From NCBI GenBank assembly GCA_964643885.1, contig CAZXUI010000008.1, positions 1 through 64,000 of the forward strand: a stretch of DNA of 64,000 nucleotides, in the 5' to 3' direction. Every line of letters begins with the position of its first letter. Positions within the stretch are counted from its first letter, which is position 1. A program made the position numbers and the translations under genes. Shown piece by piece: positions 26,022 to 37,856 of this stretch. The notes beneath the pieces were generated by a model. That model searched no databases and was not told the origin of the DNA. It saw only the letters and a list, made by a program, of their open reading frames with translations. Source of the DNA: CAADGL01 sp964643885 (lineage in GTDB: Bacteria > Planctomycetota > Phycisphaerae > UBA1845 > Fen-1342).

Positions 26022-26714
26022 ATGTCGCAAGTGAAAGAGCCGCCGGGCGAGTCGCCGATTTCCGAGGACGAATTGCAGGCGGCGCTGGCCGACCTGGAGA
26101 ACGTCACGCCCGACGCTGCGACGGAGGAACAACCCGCGGCCGAGGCGGATCCGACGCAGGCGGAGGGCTCTGGGACCGGCGCGGCGGCGAACGCGGGACC
26201 GGGTGGCGGGCGGAAGCTGAATTTCAAGATCGGGGCCGGCGCGGGCAGCGCGGCGGGTGGCACGGACGGCAAAGGCGGACTGGCGGCTCCGGCGGGGCGG
26301 GGGAGCGGCGCGGGTGCGAGCAGGTCGGCGGCGGCGGCGGCGAGCGGTGTGCCGAGCGTTGCCCTCGGCAAGCGGCTGTATCGATTGGCGGACCGGGCGC
26401 TGGAGCTTGTGAATCAGCCGGCGGCACGCGTGTCGGCGCCGGCGCGTGAGACGGTGGGGCTGGTGTCGCTGGTGACGCTGGGGATGTCGCTGCTGGTGAT
26501 CGTGCTTTCGCCGATTCTGACGGGCGGGCGCTCGCCGCTGGATTTCCTGGAAGAGAAGAAGCAGCAGTGGAGGTTGGCGCAGCAGGCGGCGGCTGCGGAG
26601 TCGTTCCCGTCGGGGCCGGGCGGCGGTGGGGCGGAGGCCGCCCGATCGAATGAGGCCGCAAAGGCGGTCGACGACGGCGGCGCCGGAGGCGGGGGAACCG
26701 AGCCGCGACCGTGA
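26022..26714 (+). CDS. Ala/Gly-rich single-pass membrane protein, function unknown
   Basis: 230 residues. The N-terminal segment PISEDELQAALADLENV resembles the 'SQDEIDALL' element at the start of FliM/FliN-type proteins, but the rest does not match them. Residues ~45-110 are low-complexity Ala/Gly/Pro. A helical stretch (LGKRLYRLADRALELVNQPAA) is followed by one membrane helix (VSLVTLGMSLLVIVLSPILT, about 140-160) and a charged, Gly-rich tail. The ATG at 26022 is chosen; a GTG at 25980 is an in-frame alternative. Not recognised as a named family. Confidence 0.6.
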   Translation: MSQVKEPPGESPISEDELQAALADLENVTPDAATEEQPAAEADPTQAEGSGTGAAANAGPGGGRKLNFKIGAGAGSAAGGTDGKGGLAAPAGRGSGAGASRSAAAAASGVPSVALGKRLYRLADRALELVNQPAARVSAPARETVGLVSLVTLGMSLLVIVLSPILTGGRSPLDFLEEKKQQWRLAQQAAAAESFPSGPGGGGAEAARSNEAAKAVDDGGAGGGGTEPRP

Positions 26715-26907
26715 GGGAGCAGGCTGGGAGTGGCGCGCGCTCCCCGCGCAAGCACCGGATGACATCCACCTATCTCATGCGCTGGAGCGGTGATTTCAGG
26801 TGTGTGCGTTTCGGCGTGTCCGCCCCGGACACGCGGTGTCCGCCGTGTTCGCGGACGACATTCCCCAGTTCGCCCGCTCCCTGACGGTCGCGGTTCGGAT
26901 TGAGAGT

Positions 26908-27000
26908 ACGGGCGAGACGCCCGTACCACCCAGGAACTACGGGCGAGACGCCCGTACCACCCAGGAACTACGGGCGAGACGCGCGTACCACCCAGTCAGT
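26908..27000. repeat. 31-bp tandem hairpin repeat (ACGGGCG-AGA-CGCCCGT), three units
   Basis: Units begin at 26908, 26939 and 26970 with an exact 31-bp period. Each has a 7-bp stem ACGGGCG/CGCCCGT around the loop AGA, then an ACCACCCAGGAACT tail; the third unit has one stem mismatch (CGCGCGT). It ends 14 bp from the glmM-type stop, on the 3' side of that gene. The stem-AGA-stem-tail plan is the same as in the GACCGG repeats although the sequence is different. Confidence 0.92.
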
Positions 27001-27013
27001 GCGGGCGCTTGCG

Positions 27014-28348
27014 TCAGATTCCCGCGGCGGTGCGGACGCGCTCGATGAGCGCTTCGGTTGCGCGAGGCGTCGATGCCTCGGCGATGATGCGAAGAATGGG
27101 CTCGGTGTTCGAACCGCGCAGATGGGCCCAGCCCTCATCGAAGCGGATCCAGACACCGTCGGAGCGGTCGATCTCGTGATTGCCGAAGGCCGCGGCCGTC
27201 CTCTCCACGACGGCGGGCACGTTCTGCGGCGGGCAGTCGAACTTCCGCTTGATCATCGTCAGCCGGGGCAGCTCGTCGACGAGCTGCGCGACGGTCTTTC
27301 CGGTCGCGGCGAGCAGTTGCAGGACGAGGCTCATGGCCGAGAGGCTGTCGCGGACCCAGCAGATGCGCGGATCGATCACGCCGCCGTTGCCCTCGCCGCC
27401 GATGATGCAGCCGTGCGCGACCATGCCGCGGGCGACGTTCGCCTCGCCGACCGGCGTGCGGTGCACGCGCGCGCCGAAGCGGCGGGCGACATGTTCGCAC
27501 AGGCCCGACGTGCTCAGGTTGATCGCCACCGGTCCGGGCCGCCGCGAGAGCACGGAGAGCACCGAGAATGCGAGCGTGTATTCCTCGCCGATGTAGCGGC
27601 CGGTCTCGTCGACGATGGCCAGCCGGTCGGCGTCGGGGTCCTGGGCGAAGCCGACGGCGGCCTCGTGCCTGCGGACGGCGTCACAGAGCTGGCCGAGGTT
27701 TTCTTCGATCGGCTCGGGCGGGTGGGCGAACTGTCCGTTGGGTTCCGCGTTGATGTGGATCACTTCGCAGCCCAGCTCGCTGAGCAGCCACGGCGCCGCC
27801 TGGCAGCCGGCGCCGTTGACGCTGTCGAGCACCACGCGCAGGCCGCGCAGCGTGCTCAGATCGACCTCCACCGCGGCCAGCACGGCGTCGACGTGCCGGC
27901 GGCCGGCCGTCGTGTCGATCTGCACGGGGCGGAATACCTCGGTGGCCATCTGCAACCGGCCGGACTCGCGAACGCGTGCGATTTCCGCCGCGCGGGCGGC
28001 GTCGGGTGCCAGGCCGCGCTGGTCGAGGAACTTGATGCCGTTCCAGGGGGGTGGATTGTGGCTGGCGGTGATGACCACGCCGCCGTCGTACTTGCCGTCG
28101 AGGATGGCGCGGCCGATCGTAGGCGTCATCGCGACGCCGACGGAGGTGACGTGGCACCCGGCCGCGAGCAGACCGGCCTGCACGGCGCTGCTGAACATCT
28201 CTCCGCTGGGGCGCGTATCGCGGCCGAGCACGACGCGCCCGCCGCGCAGAACGGTTCCGTAGGCCTGCGCAAATTCGAGCGCGACCTGCGGCGTGAGCGT
28301 GCGGCCGACCAGGCCGCGCACGCCGGAAACACTGACCATCAACGCCAT
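27014..28348 (-). CDS. glmM: Phosphoglucosamine mutase / phosphohexomutase
   Basis: 444 residues, alpha-D-phosphohexomutase superfamily. The phosphoserine loop is TASHNPPPWNGIKF, the metal loop DPDADRLAIVD, the sugar-binding loop GGEGNGGVIDP, and the phosphate-binding loop RGSNTEPILRII. The SGVRGLVGRTLTP start and the GEGNGG loop fit phosphoglucosamine mutase (glucosamine-6-P to glucosamine-1-P, for UDP-GlcNAc and peptidoglycan or LPS), especially the archaeal-like subgroup. Phosphomannomutase/phosphoglucomutase remains possible. The ATG at 28348 matches family starts. Confidence 0.85.
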   Translation of the reverse strand: MALMVSVSGVRGLVGRTLTPQVALEFAQAYGTVLRGGRVVLGRDTRPSGEMFSSAVQAGLLAAGCHVTSVGVAMTPTIGRAILDGKYDGGVVITASHNPPPWNGIKFLDQRGLAPDAARAAEIARVRESGRLQMATEVFRPVQIDTTAGRRHVDAVLAAVEVDLSTLRGLRVVLDSVNGAGCQAAPWLLSELGCEVIHINAEPNGQFAHPPEPIEENLGQLCDAVRRHEAAVGFAQDPDADRLAIVDETGRYIGEEYTLAFSVLSVLSRRPGPVAINLSTSGLCEHVARRFGARVHRTPVGEANVARGMVAHGCIIGGEGNGGVIDPRICWVRDSLSAMSLVLQLLAATGKTVAQLVDELPRLTMIKRKFDCPPQNVPAVVERTAAAFGNHEIDRSDGVWIRFDEGWAHLRGSNTEPILRIIAEASTPRATEALIERVRTAAGI

Positions 28349-28524
28349 GTCGCCAACCTCGTGGCTGCTTGCGTGTCCAGGCGCTTGAGCGGCGATTCTG
28401 CCGCATCTACACTGCGCCTGTGCATTCGGCGGCCGCGACTGACTGCGGCCGGATGCCGATGCGCGGGCTGCGGTCAGTATGACGCGACCCGCAAACCTCG
28501 TCCAACCGTGGAGGGACTGCGCCC

Positions 28525-28983
28525 ATGACGCCGATTCGTCTGCTCCGGCCGGCCGGTATTCTGCTTGCGATCGCCCTCTACGCGCTCGTCGGGGGCTGCG
28601 GATTCGGCGGCTTGTTGCCGCTGTTCAATTCGGTGATCGTCGAGGTGGTCAACGACACGAGCTTCGATATCGCGCCGAACATCGTCTACGACGACGACAC
28701 GGGATTTCTGGCGGGGGCGTTCCCGGCGGAGGAGCTGGCGACGGGGCTGGTTGCGCCGGGCGAGATCGTGAGCTTCAACTTCGATTGCGACGCGCTGGGG
28801 CTGATCTTCAGCGCACAGGCCGAGCAGTTGATTCCGCCGGACATCAGCGTCTTCGCGGGCGACAGCTCGACGGTGGAGCGCGACGACGATTTTCAGTGCG
28901 GCGACGTGATTCGCTTCATCTTCGTGGGTGACGGGGATGATTTCGACGTGCTCGTGTCGATCAACGGGCAGATCGTCGGGTAG
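28525..28983 (+). CDS. Small lipoprotein of unknown function
   Basis: 152 residues. A signal peptide with lipobox LVGGC (Cys25) is followed by a beta-rich domain (VIVEVVNDTSFDIAPNIVY, LVAPGEIVSFNFDCDALGLI) with further cysteines in FDCD and FQCGD that could form a disulphide. It would be lipid-anchored outside the inner membrane. Similar short lipoproteins are frequent in planctomycetes; I do not recognise a named family. The ATG at 28525 precedes the basic n-region directly. Confidence 0.7.
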   Translation: MTPIRLLRPAGILLAIALYALVGGCGFGGLLPLFNSVIVEVVNDTSFDIAPNIVYDDDTGFLAGAFPAEELATGLVAPGEIVSFNFDCDALGLIFSAQAEQLIPPDISVFAGDSSTVERDDDFQCGDVIRFIFVGDGDDFDVLVSINGQIVG

Positions 28984-29145
28984 TCACATCCGATCGGGGC
29001 TGATCGTGAGGTTCGCCGGGGCGCGGTGCGACAAATTATCAGACGGTGCGTAATTCGGCGCATCCCATAAATCATGGCCGGGCGCGGGCCGCGCGGCGAT
29101 GTTATCTTCAGACGATTCAAGCGGCGCTGCATACATAATTTACGG

Positions 29146-29174
29146 TTGATGCGCGCCGCGGCGCGGGCTAGAAT
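29146..29174 (+). promoter_or_regulatory. Candidate sigma70-type promoter with a long leader
   Basis: TTGATG at 29146-29151, a 17-nt spacer and TAGAAT at 29169-29174, within an AT-rich patch (28984-29160) of the otherwise GC-rich intergenic region. Transcription would start near 29181, giving a ~170-nt leader before the isochorismatase-fold gene at 29353. The leader holds two TTCTGATTC copies and could be structured; no known riboswitch was recognised. Confidence 0.5.
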
Positions 29175-29352
29175 TCGGCGTCATCAGGAGGGTTGAGGGA
29201 AAGCGCAGACCCGAAGCCGACAGGGCAGCGGCTCGAATCCACAGCATCTCAAGACGCGCTTCGACTTTTCTGATTCTGAACTGACGCGTTCTGATTCGTC
29301 GTGAAAGATTCTCGTTTTGCAGAACGGCTCCATGCAGGGGAGGGCCGTGCAA

Positions 29353-30027
29353 ATGCTCGAACTGAGTCGCTCCGACGTGTTCGTGGACATGTGCGTGCAG
29401 CGCGATTACTTCGCGCCGGACGGCGTCCGGCGCTGCCGCAACGCCGAATCCGCGCTGAAGGCCATCAAGCACGTGATCGCCCTGGCGCGCTGGGCGCGCG
29501 TGCCGCTGATTTCCTGCGTCGACACGCGGCGCTACAACGAGATCGGCGAAGAATGCGTGATCAGCGGCGATCCGGCCGCGCCAGAGACGCGCAAGTTTCC
29601 GTGGACGCTGATGCCCAACCGCGCCGTCGTCCAATCGGACAACTGCCTCTGCGTTCCGCTCGATCTTCTCAAACGCCAGCACCAGACGATCTTCACCAAG
29701 TACCACCGCGACCCCTACACGAATCCCAAGCTCGATCGTTTGCTGACCGAAGTCCCGGTCGGCCGCTACGTCGTCTTCGGGGCCGTGCTCGAGCTGTCGC
29801 TGCGGATTCTGGTGCTGGGGCTTGTGCGGCGAAACCGGCAGGTCGTGGTGATCGACAACGCGTGCGGCTTCTGGTCGCAGGATGAGGCCGCCATGGTGCT
29901 GCGGCAGTTCGCCGTCAAGGGCTGCACGCTGATCAGCGCCGAGCGGTTCGTCAACAGCGAACTGGCCCGCCGCCGGCCGCGCGACGACAGCCGCGTGCGC
30001 ATCCGGCCGAGCCGGTCGGTGGCCTAG
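29353..30027 (+). CDS. Isochorismatase-fold protein lacking the nucleophilic cysteine
   Basis: 224 residues of the isochorismatase/nicotinamidase fold: VFVDMCVQRDYF holds the catalytic Asp (12), TKYHRDPYTNPKL the Lys (116), and GAVLELSLRILVLGLVRR the loop that normally carries the Cys. Here the aligned residue is Ser149 (LELS instead of, for example, LEYC), so the usual thio-enzyme chemistry should be lost or altered. It may be a binding protein or use Ser. The ATG at 29353 is chosen because GGGGAGG lies 9 bases before it; an ATG at 29332 and a TTG at 29317 are also in frame. Confidence 0.75.
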   Translation: MLELSRSDVFVDMCVQRDYFAPDGVRRCRNAESALKAIKHVIALARWARVPLISCVDTRRYNEIGEECVISGDPAAPETRKFPWTLMPNRAVVQSDNCLCVPLDLLKRQHQTIFTKYHRDPYTNPKLDRLLTEVPVGRYVVFGAVLELSLRILVLGLVRRNRQVVVIDNACGFWSQDEAAMVLRQFAVKGCTLISAERFVNSELARRRPRDDSRVRIRPSRSVA

Positions 30028-30092
30028 CGGCCGATCCGCCCGCGGGCGCTGCTCGTCCGTTCCTTCCAGGCTGCGGCCGCATCCCCCGTGTT

Positions 30093-30122
30093 TGCCTGCC
30101 CGCCCGCCGCGGCCCTATCATC
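30093..30122 (+). promoter_or_regulatory. Candidate promoter of der, placing the start of transcription at the ATG
   Basis: TTGCCT at 30093-30098, an 18-nt spacer and TATCAT at 30117-30122. Transcription would begin about 7 nt downstream, at 30129, which is the A of the der ATG. No Shine-Dalgarno sequence precedes that ATG, so the transcript may be leaderless. Confidence 0.4.
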
Positions 30123-30128
30123 GTTGCT

Positions 30129-31487
30129 ATGGCGGTACCGGTCGTGGTCATCGTGGGGCGGCCCAACGTGGGCAAAAGCTCGCTGCTGAACTGTCTGGCG
30201 CGGGAGCGCGTCAGCATCGTCGACCCGCGCGCGGGCATCACCCGCGACCGCGTCAGCGTCATCGTCGAGCACGCCGGCGGCTATTTCGAGGCGGTGGACA
30301 CCGGCGGCATCGGCATCGTCGACGATGACCACCTCGAAGATCACGTCGAGCAGCAGATCGAATACGCCATCGCCCGGGCCGACGTGATCGTCTTCGTGGT
30401 CGACGTGCATCACGGCATCACGGCGCTGGATCAGCGCGTGGCCGAGCAGTTGCGGCGGCTGGAGCGGCCGGTGGTGCTGGTGGCCAACAAGGTGGACGAC
30501 GTAAGCCACGGGCCGGAGGCGGCGCAGCTCAACCGGCTGGGCTTCGGGCCGCCGCTGCTGGTGTCGGCGATTCACGGCTACGGCCGCGAGGAGCTGGCCG
30601 ACCGGCTGATCGGGCTGCTGGGGGAGCGGGCGGCCGAGTCGCCGGAAGTTCCGGACATGAAGCTGGCGATCGTCGGCAAGCGCAACGCGGGCAAAAGCAC
30701 GCTGGTCAACGCGCTGGCGGGCGAGCAGCGGGTGATCGTCAGCGAGATTCCCGGGACGACGCGCGACGCGGTGGACGTGCGCTTCGAGCGCGACGGGCAC
30801 GTGTTTCTGGCGATCGACACGGCCGGCGTGCGCAAGAAGCGCAGCATGAACGACATCGACTTCTACTCCTACACGCGGGCGCTGCGGTCGATTCAGCGGG
30901 CGGATGTGGTCATGCACCTGATCGACGCGACGGTGCCGGTGAGCGAGGTGGACCAGAAGCTGGCGCGGGCGATTCAGGACGAGTACAAGCCGGCGCTGCT
31001 GACGATCAACAAGTGGGACCTGGTCGGCGACCGGGCGGGCCCGGAGGACTACGGCGAGTACCTGAGCAAGGTGATCCCGCACGTGCCCTATGCGCCGATC
31101 ACGTTCATCACGGCGCTGACGGGGCACAACGTGCAGCGGACGGTGGACGTGGCCCTGAGCCTGCACCGCCAGGCGCACACGCGCGTGGCGACGGCGCAGC
31201 TCAACGAGGCGCTGCAGAAGCTGCTCGAGGCCCGCGGGCCGTCGGCCAAGCGCGGCAGCCGGCCGGTGAAGATCTACTACGCGACACAGGTCGGCGTCGC
31301 CCCGCCGACGATCGTCTTTTTCTGCAACTCGGCCGGGCTGGTGACGGACAATTACCGCCGCTATCTGGACAACCGCCTGCGCGAGTATCTGCCGTTCGGC
31401 GAGGTGCCGCTGCGGCTGCTGTTTCGCACGCGCGGCCGCGACAGCGACCAGCCGGCGGGCGCCCGCTCGGCGCAGCAGACCGGCTGA
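30129..31487 (+). CDS. der: Ribosome biogenesis GTPase Der (EngA)
   Basis: 452 residues with two tandem GTPase domains and a C-terminal KH-like domain, the unique Der layout. G1 motifs are GRPNVGKS (10-17) and GKRNAGKS (~184-191); DTGG and DTAG are the G3 motifs; NKVD and NKWD the G4 motifs. The C-terminal domain includes RPVKIYYATQVGVAPPTIVFFCN. Der is needed for late assembly of the 50S subunit. It heads a same-strand run with a zinc-ribbon protein and a MazG-like pyrophosphohydrolase. Confidence 0.96.
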   Translation: MAVPVVVIVGRPNVGKSSLLNCLARERVSIVDPRAGITRDRVSVIVEHAGGYFEAVDTGGIGIVDDDHLEDHVEQQIEYAIARADVIVFVVDVHHGITALDQRVAEQLRRLERPVVLVANKVDDVSHGPEAAQLNRLGFGPPLLVSAIHGYGREELADRLIGLLGERAAESPEVPDMKLAIVGKRNAGKSTLVNALAGEQRVIVSEIPGTTRDAVDVRFERDGHVFLAIDTAGVRKKRSMNDIDFYSYTRALRSIQRADVVMHLIDATVPVSEVDQKLARAIQDEYKPALLTINKWDLVGDRAGPEDYGEYLSKVIPHVPYAPITFITALTGHNVQRTVDVALSLHRQAHTRVATAQLNEALQKLLEARGPSAKRGSRPVKIYYATQVGVAPPTIVFFCNSAGLVTDNYRRYLDNRLREYLPFGEVPLRLLFRTRGRDSDQPAGARSAQQTG

Positions 31488-31517
31488 CGGGGCCCGCGCG
31501 GCGAGGGAGGATGGATC

Positions 31518-32060
31518 GTGGCGATCGAGTTTCACTGTCCGTATTGCGGCAAGCAGATTCGCGCATCGGACGAGCACGCGGGCAGGCACGGCAAGTGCCC
31601 GGCCTGTCACCAGAGCGTCTACATCCCCACGCCGACCGAGCAGATTGAGCCGCTCGAGCTCGAGCCGGTCGACGAGGAGTTCGAGGCCCGCAAGGCCCGG
31701 CTGCTCGACGAGTCCAAGAAGCTCCAGCAGCGGCTGCTGCATGAGCGGGATGTGCCGGCCGAGCCGGGCGGGCGGCGCGGGGCGGCCGGCGCGGCCGGCG
31801 CGGGCGGTCATGCGACCCGCTCCGAGACGCCGCTGCCCCCGCCGCCGGACCTGGAGGAGCTGATCATCCAGTACGCGCTGCACATGAAGGACGGGCGGCT
31901 GGACCGGGCCGAGGAGCTGGCCGTCGAGATTCGCCGGCACATCGCGAAGGCCGAGCCGATCATCGACCGGCTGGTCATGGACGAGATTCCGCCGCCGCAG
32001 CTTGCGGGCATTCCCCGGCCGGTGCTCAACGGCCTGCTCAAGCAGTTGCGGGAGCGGTGA
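31518..32060 (+). CDS. Zinc-ribbon protein with helical C-terminal domain
   Basis: 180 residues. The N-terminus is a zinc ribbon, FHCPYCGKQIRASDEHAGRH followed by GKCPACHQSVYIP, of a type very common at the start of planctomycete proteins. A charged helical stretch (EFEARKARLLDESKKLQQRL) follows, then a Gly/Ala linker and a helical domain (LDRAEELAVEIRRHIAKAEP). No membrane segment. Function unknown; GGAGG lies upstream of the ATG and der is 30 bp upstream, so it is probably translated from the der transcript. Confidence 0.7.
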   Translation: MAIEFHCPYCGKQIRASDEHAGRHGKCPACHQSVYIPTPTEQIEPLELEPVDEEFEARKARLLDESKKLQQRLLHERDVPAEPGGRRGAAGAAGAGGHATRSETPLPPPPDLEELIIQYALHMKDGRLDRAEELAVEIRRHIAKAEPIIDRLVMDEIPPPQLAGIPRPVLNGLLKQLRER

Positions 32061-32141
32061 TCGCGGGGATCGCAGGCGCCGCCGGCCCGCGGCGGCCGCG
32101 TACGGGAGATGGCCATGAGGGCGTGAGCAGGAGCCAGCCGC

Positions 32142-32504
32142 GTGAGTGACCAGACGACGACCGTCGCCGAGCTTCGCCAGTGGATCGCCGATTTCGTGGC
32201 CGAGCGGGAGTGGGAGGTCTATCACGACCCCAAGAACCTGTCGATGTCGATCGCCATCGAGGCGGCCGAGCTGATGGAGCACTTCCAGTGGCTGCGCTCG
32301 GAGGAGCTGGCCGGTCTGGCGCGGGACGAGAAGCTGCGGGCGGAGATCACGGACGAGCTGGCGGACGTGCTGGCGTTCTCGATCGCGATGGCGAACGTGC
32401 TGGGGATCGATCTGTCGGCGGCGCTGCGGCAGAAGATCGTCAAGAACGCGGCCAAGTACCCGGCGGATCAGTTCCGCGGGCGGTATCACAAGCCGCGGGA
32501 GTAG
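32142..32504 (+). CDS. MazG-like nucleotide pyrophosphohydrolase (dCTPase type)
   Basis: 120 residues, all-alpha NTP pyrophosphohydrolase of the MazG/DCTPP1 group. The metal-binding acidic motif is spread over EAAELMEHFQW and EITDELADVLAFSIAMANVLGID (ExxE...ExxD). Related enzymes hydrolyse dCTP or modified nucleotides to the monophosphate and pyrophosphate, cleaning the nucleotide pool. Start is GTG at 32142. Probably the last gene of the der transcript. Confidence 0.88.
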   Translation: MSDQTTTVAELRQWIADFVAEREWEVYHDPKNLSMSIAIEAAELMEHFQWLRSEELAGLARDEKLRAEITDELADVLAFSIAMANVLGIDLSAALRQKIVKNAAKYPADQFRGRYHKPRE

Positions 32505-32793
32505 CAGAAACCCGTCTGGAGCATACCGTATGCTGTTGGTGCCTGCGATGCGGGGGTGTTCGCGGTAACCTCTTCGCGATCGCGGGCACGAATTGTGAAT
32601 CCATGCAACCAAATGCGACGTCGATTGTAAAAAATGTGAAGCTCGAGACCGGCGTGTAACGTCAGGCCCGCTCAGCGTTTACGGGTGCCCGCGTGGGGGG
32701 CATGACCCGTCCGGTCGCCAGTTTCTCCTGACGATGGCCAAGGCCTGAGACATACTCAGGTTGGTTGCACGTCCGCCCGAGGAGGAATGGGCG
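32505..32793. other. AT-richer intergenic region
   Basis: About 290 bp. Composition drops in GC around 32590-32650 (TTGTAAAAAATG). Imperfect long hairpin at 32681-32710 (outer arms ACGGGT and ACCCGT). Candidate promoter at 32728-32756. No gene seen. Confidence 0.45.
32728..32756 (+). promoter_or_regulatory. Candidate promoter of the DUF1573 gene
   Basis: CTGACG at 32728-32733, a 17-nt spacer, CATACT at 32751-32756. The expected start of transcription is near 32763, about 30 nt before the ATG. Confidence 0.35.
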
Positions 32794-33192
32794 ATGGGGT
32801 CGCTGGCTTGGTTCCGATCAATTCTTGGCGCAATCGCTTTTTTGATGCTGGGATTCCTCGCGGGCTACGGCGTACTGCGTGTCCCCCCGACCGACGAAGG
32901 TTGGGACCGGGCGCGCGACCGTTCGTTGGATGCGCAAGCGGTGGCACTGGGCTTCTCGCCGGCGGTACTCGATTTGGGCCGGCATCCGTGGCACGCTTCC
33001 GTTCCGTTCAGTACACGGTTCGTGAACGCTCGACCCGAGGCCGTCAGGATCGCCTTACTCGAGGCGACTTGCGGCTGTACGGATCTAAACGAAGCAGTGT
33101 TTGCGGGGCGCGTTGTTGCCTCGGGCGAGTCCATTTGTCTCGTAACGCCACAAAAAACGGGTAATGAGGTAGGTTCCAGAACCTATCTCTAA
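32794..33192 (+). CDS. Membrane-anchored DUF1573 protein, C-terminally truncated
   Basis: 132 residues. One membrane helix (ILGAIAFLMLGFLAGYGVL) is followed by a DUF1573 domain: AVLDLGRHPWHASVPFSTRF, VRIALLEATCGCTDLN with the family CGCT motif, then GRVVASGESICLV. The domain normally continues for another strand or more, but here it stops after an unrelated tail (TPQKTGNEVGSRTYL), so the gene looks broken or recombined at about 33140. GAGGAGGA precedes the ATG at 32794. A perfect inverted repeat TAGGTTC/GAACCTA lies across the end of the frame (about 33172-33187). Base composition is lower in GC than the neighbours. Confidence 0.7.
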   Translation: MGSLAWFRSILGAIAFLMLGFLAGYGVLRVPPTDEGWDRARDRSLDAQAVALGFSPAVLDLGRHPWHASVPFSTRFVNARPEAVRIALLEATCGCTDLNEAVFAGRVVASGESICLVTPQKTGNEVGSRTYL

Positions 33193-33284
33193 ACCTTTCA
33201 TCCTGTATACTTGTGATGTATAGTAGACAGCATGTTGCGACTTACGGATTGCTGAAAAAAACCGAAGCGGAGGGTGCCAATTTT

Positions 33285-33998
33285 TTGTTCGGACTAGAAC
33301 TAAGAACATCCCTGCTAACCCTGTATTTCTGTCTCCCCTTCGTTGCTGCTAACTGGCAGGCTACGCAACAGCGCCCGGAGGCGCTCGCCGCGATGGAGGA
33401 AACGCGGAGAGCAATTCTCAGCGGCCACGTGGAATGGTCCGTCATGCCGGAGGGAGATGAGAAGCGCGTGATGTCGTTCGTGTCTCGATACGCGCTGAAC
33501 GGCGACCTGATCTTCGAGAACCGCGGAGATCGCGAGGGCTGGACGATCTTTGAACCGGAAACGCGGAAGGGAACAAGCCGGATCCCACAATTATATCTGG
33601 TCGGGATGGACGGCACGTGGTGCTATCAAGAAACGGACTTACGAGTGACTGGTTGGAAGCGCGATGGCCGCCGCTCGCCCTGGGATGAGGACATTCGCGA
33701 CATTTGCAGCAAGCACGCCCAGGAGATCGTCGACCGGCACAAGGCCCGCTTCGAAGAGCTCTATAACCGGCTGGGCGAGGCCAAAGACAAGGATTCCGAC
33801 GCGCCGGAGAAGGTCCGCGAGATCGAGGAATTGGAGAAACAGCTCGCCAAGCTCCGCGAGCCAATCGATGCGATCTTCGAGCGGCAGCTCAAGCCGCGGC
33901 TCGAGAAAATCCCCACCCGGGCCCAGCGCGAAGCGGCCGAGCAAGCCGCCGCACCTGCGACGACACAGGCGGAACCGACGGAGCCGCGCCGGCCGTAG
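33285..33998 (+). CDS. Exported protein of unknown family, possibly chimeric
   Basis: 237 residues if started at the TTG at 33285, which has GGAGGG 10 bases upstream and gives a signal peptide (LELRTSLLTLYFCLPFVAA). An ATG at 33216 in the same frame is the alternative. Residues ~30-125 are a beta-rich domain (AILSGHVEWSVMP, RYALNGDLIFENRGDREG, PQLYLVGMDGTWCYQE) that may resemble LolA/RseB-like domains, but I cannot name it. From about residue 140 it changes to a coiled coil (EKVREIEELEKQLAKLREPI) in much more GC-rich codons like those of the neighbours. The change of style near 33680-33700 suggests a fusion of two unrelated gene fragments. Confidence 0.55.
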   Translation: MFGLELRTSLLTLYFCLPFVAANWQATQQRPEALAAMEETRRAILSGHVEWSVMPEGDEKRVMSFVSRYALNGDLIFENRGDREGWTIFEPETRKGTSRIPQLYLVGMDGTWCYQETDLRVTGWKRDGRRSPWDEDIRDICSKHAQEIVDRHKARFEELYNRLGEAKDKDSDAPEKVREIEELEKQLAKLREPIDAIFERQLKPRLEKIPTRAQREAAEQAAAPATTQAEPTEPRRP

Positions 33999-34006
33999 CC
34001 GCCGTC

Positions 34007-34035
34007 TTGGATCGCCCGGCACGCACCTGTATGAT
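34007..34035 (+). promoter_or_regulatory. Candidate promoter of carB
   Basis: TTGGAT at 34007-34012, a 17-nt spacer and TATGAT at 34030-34035, preceded by TG. The expected start of transcription is near 34042, about 50 nt before the carB ATG. Confidence 0.45.
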
Positions 34036-34092
34036 CTCCCGACTCGTCAGCGCCGCAGCGGACAGAACCGCCGCGGCCAGAGCGTGGAGAAC

Positions 34093-37785
<3,693 letters not shown>

Positions 37786-37856
37786 GGTGCGCGCAGCCGG
37801 CGCGTAATCGTTCCGACGCTCGTGTAGATGGTCAAATGTCCCTCAACCGGGGGAGC

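Noticed and set aside
30024..32612. 862-codon - strand frame opposite der and the next two genes
   Set aside because: Spans three genes that have clear family motifs on the + strand; the antisense product is Arg/His/Leu-rich.
33664..34092. 143-codon extension of carB upstream of 34093
   Set aside because: It overlaps the preceding ORF, is Arg/Ser-rich, and the family N-terminus with a GGAG signal begins at 34093.
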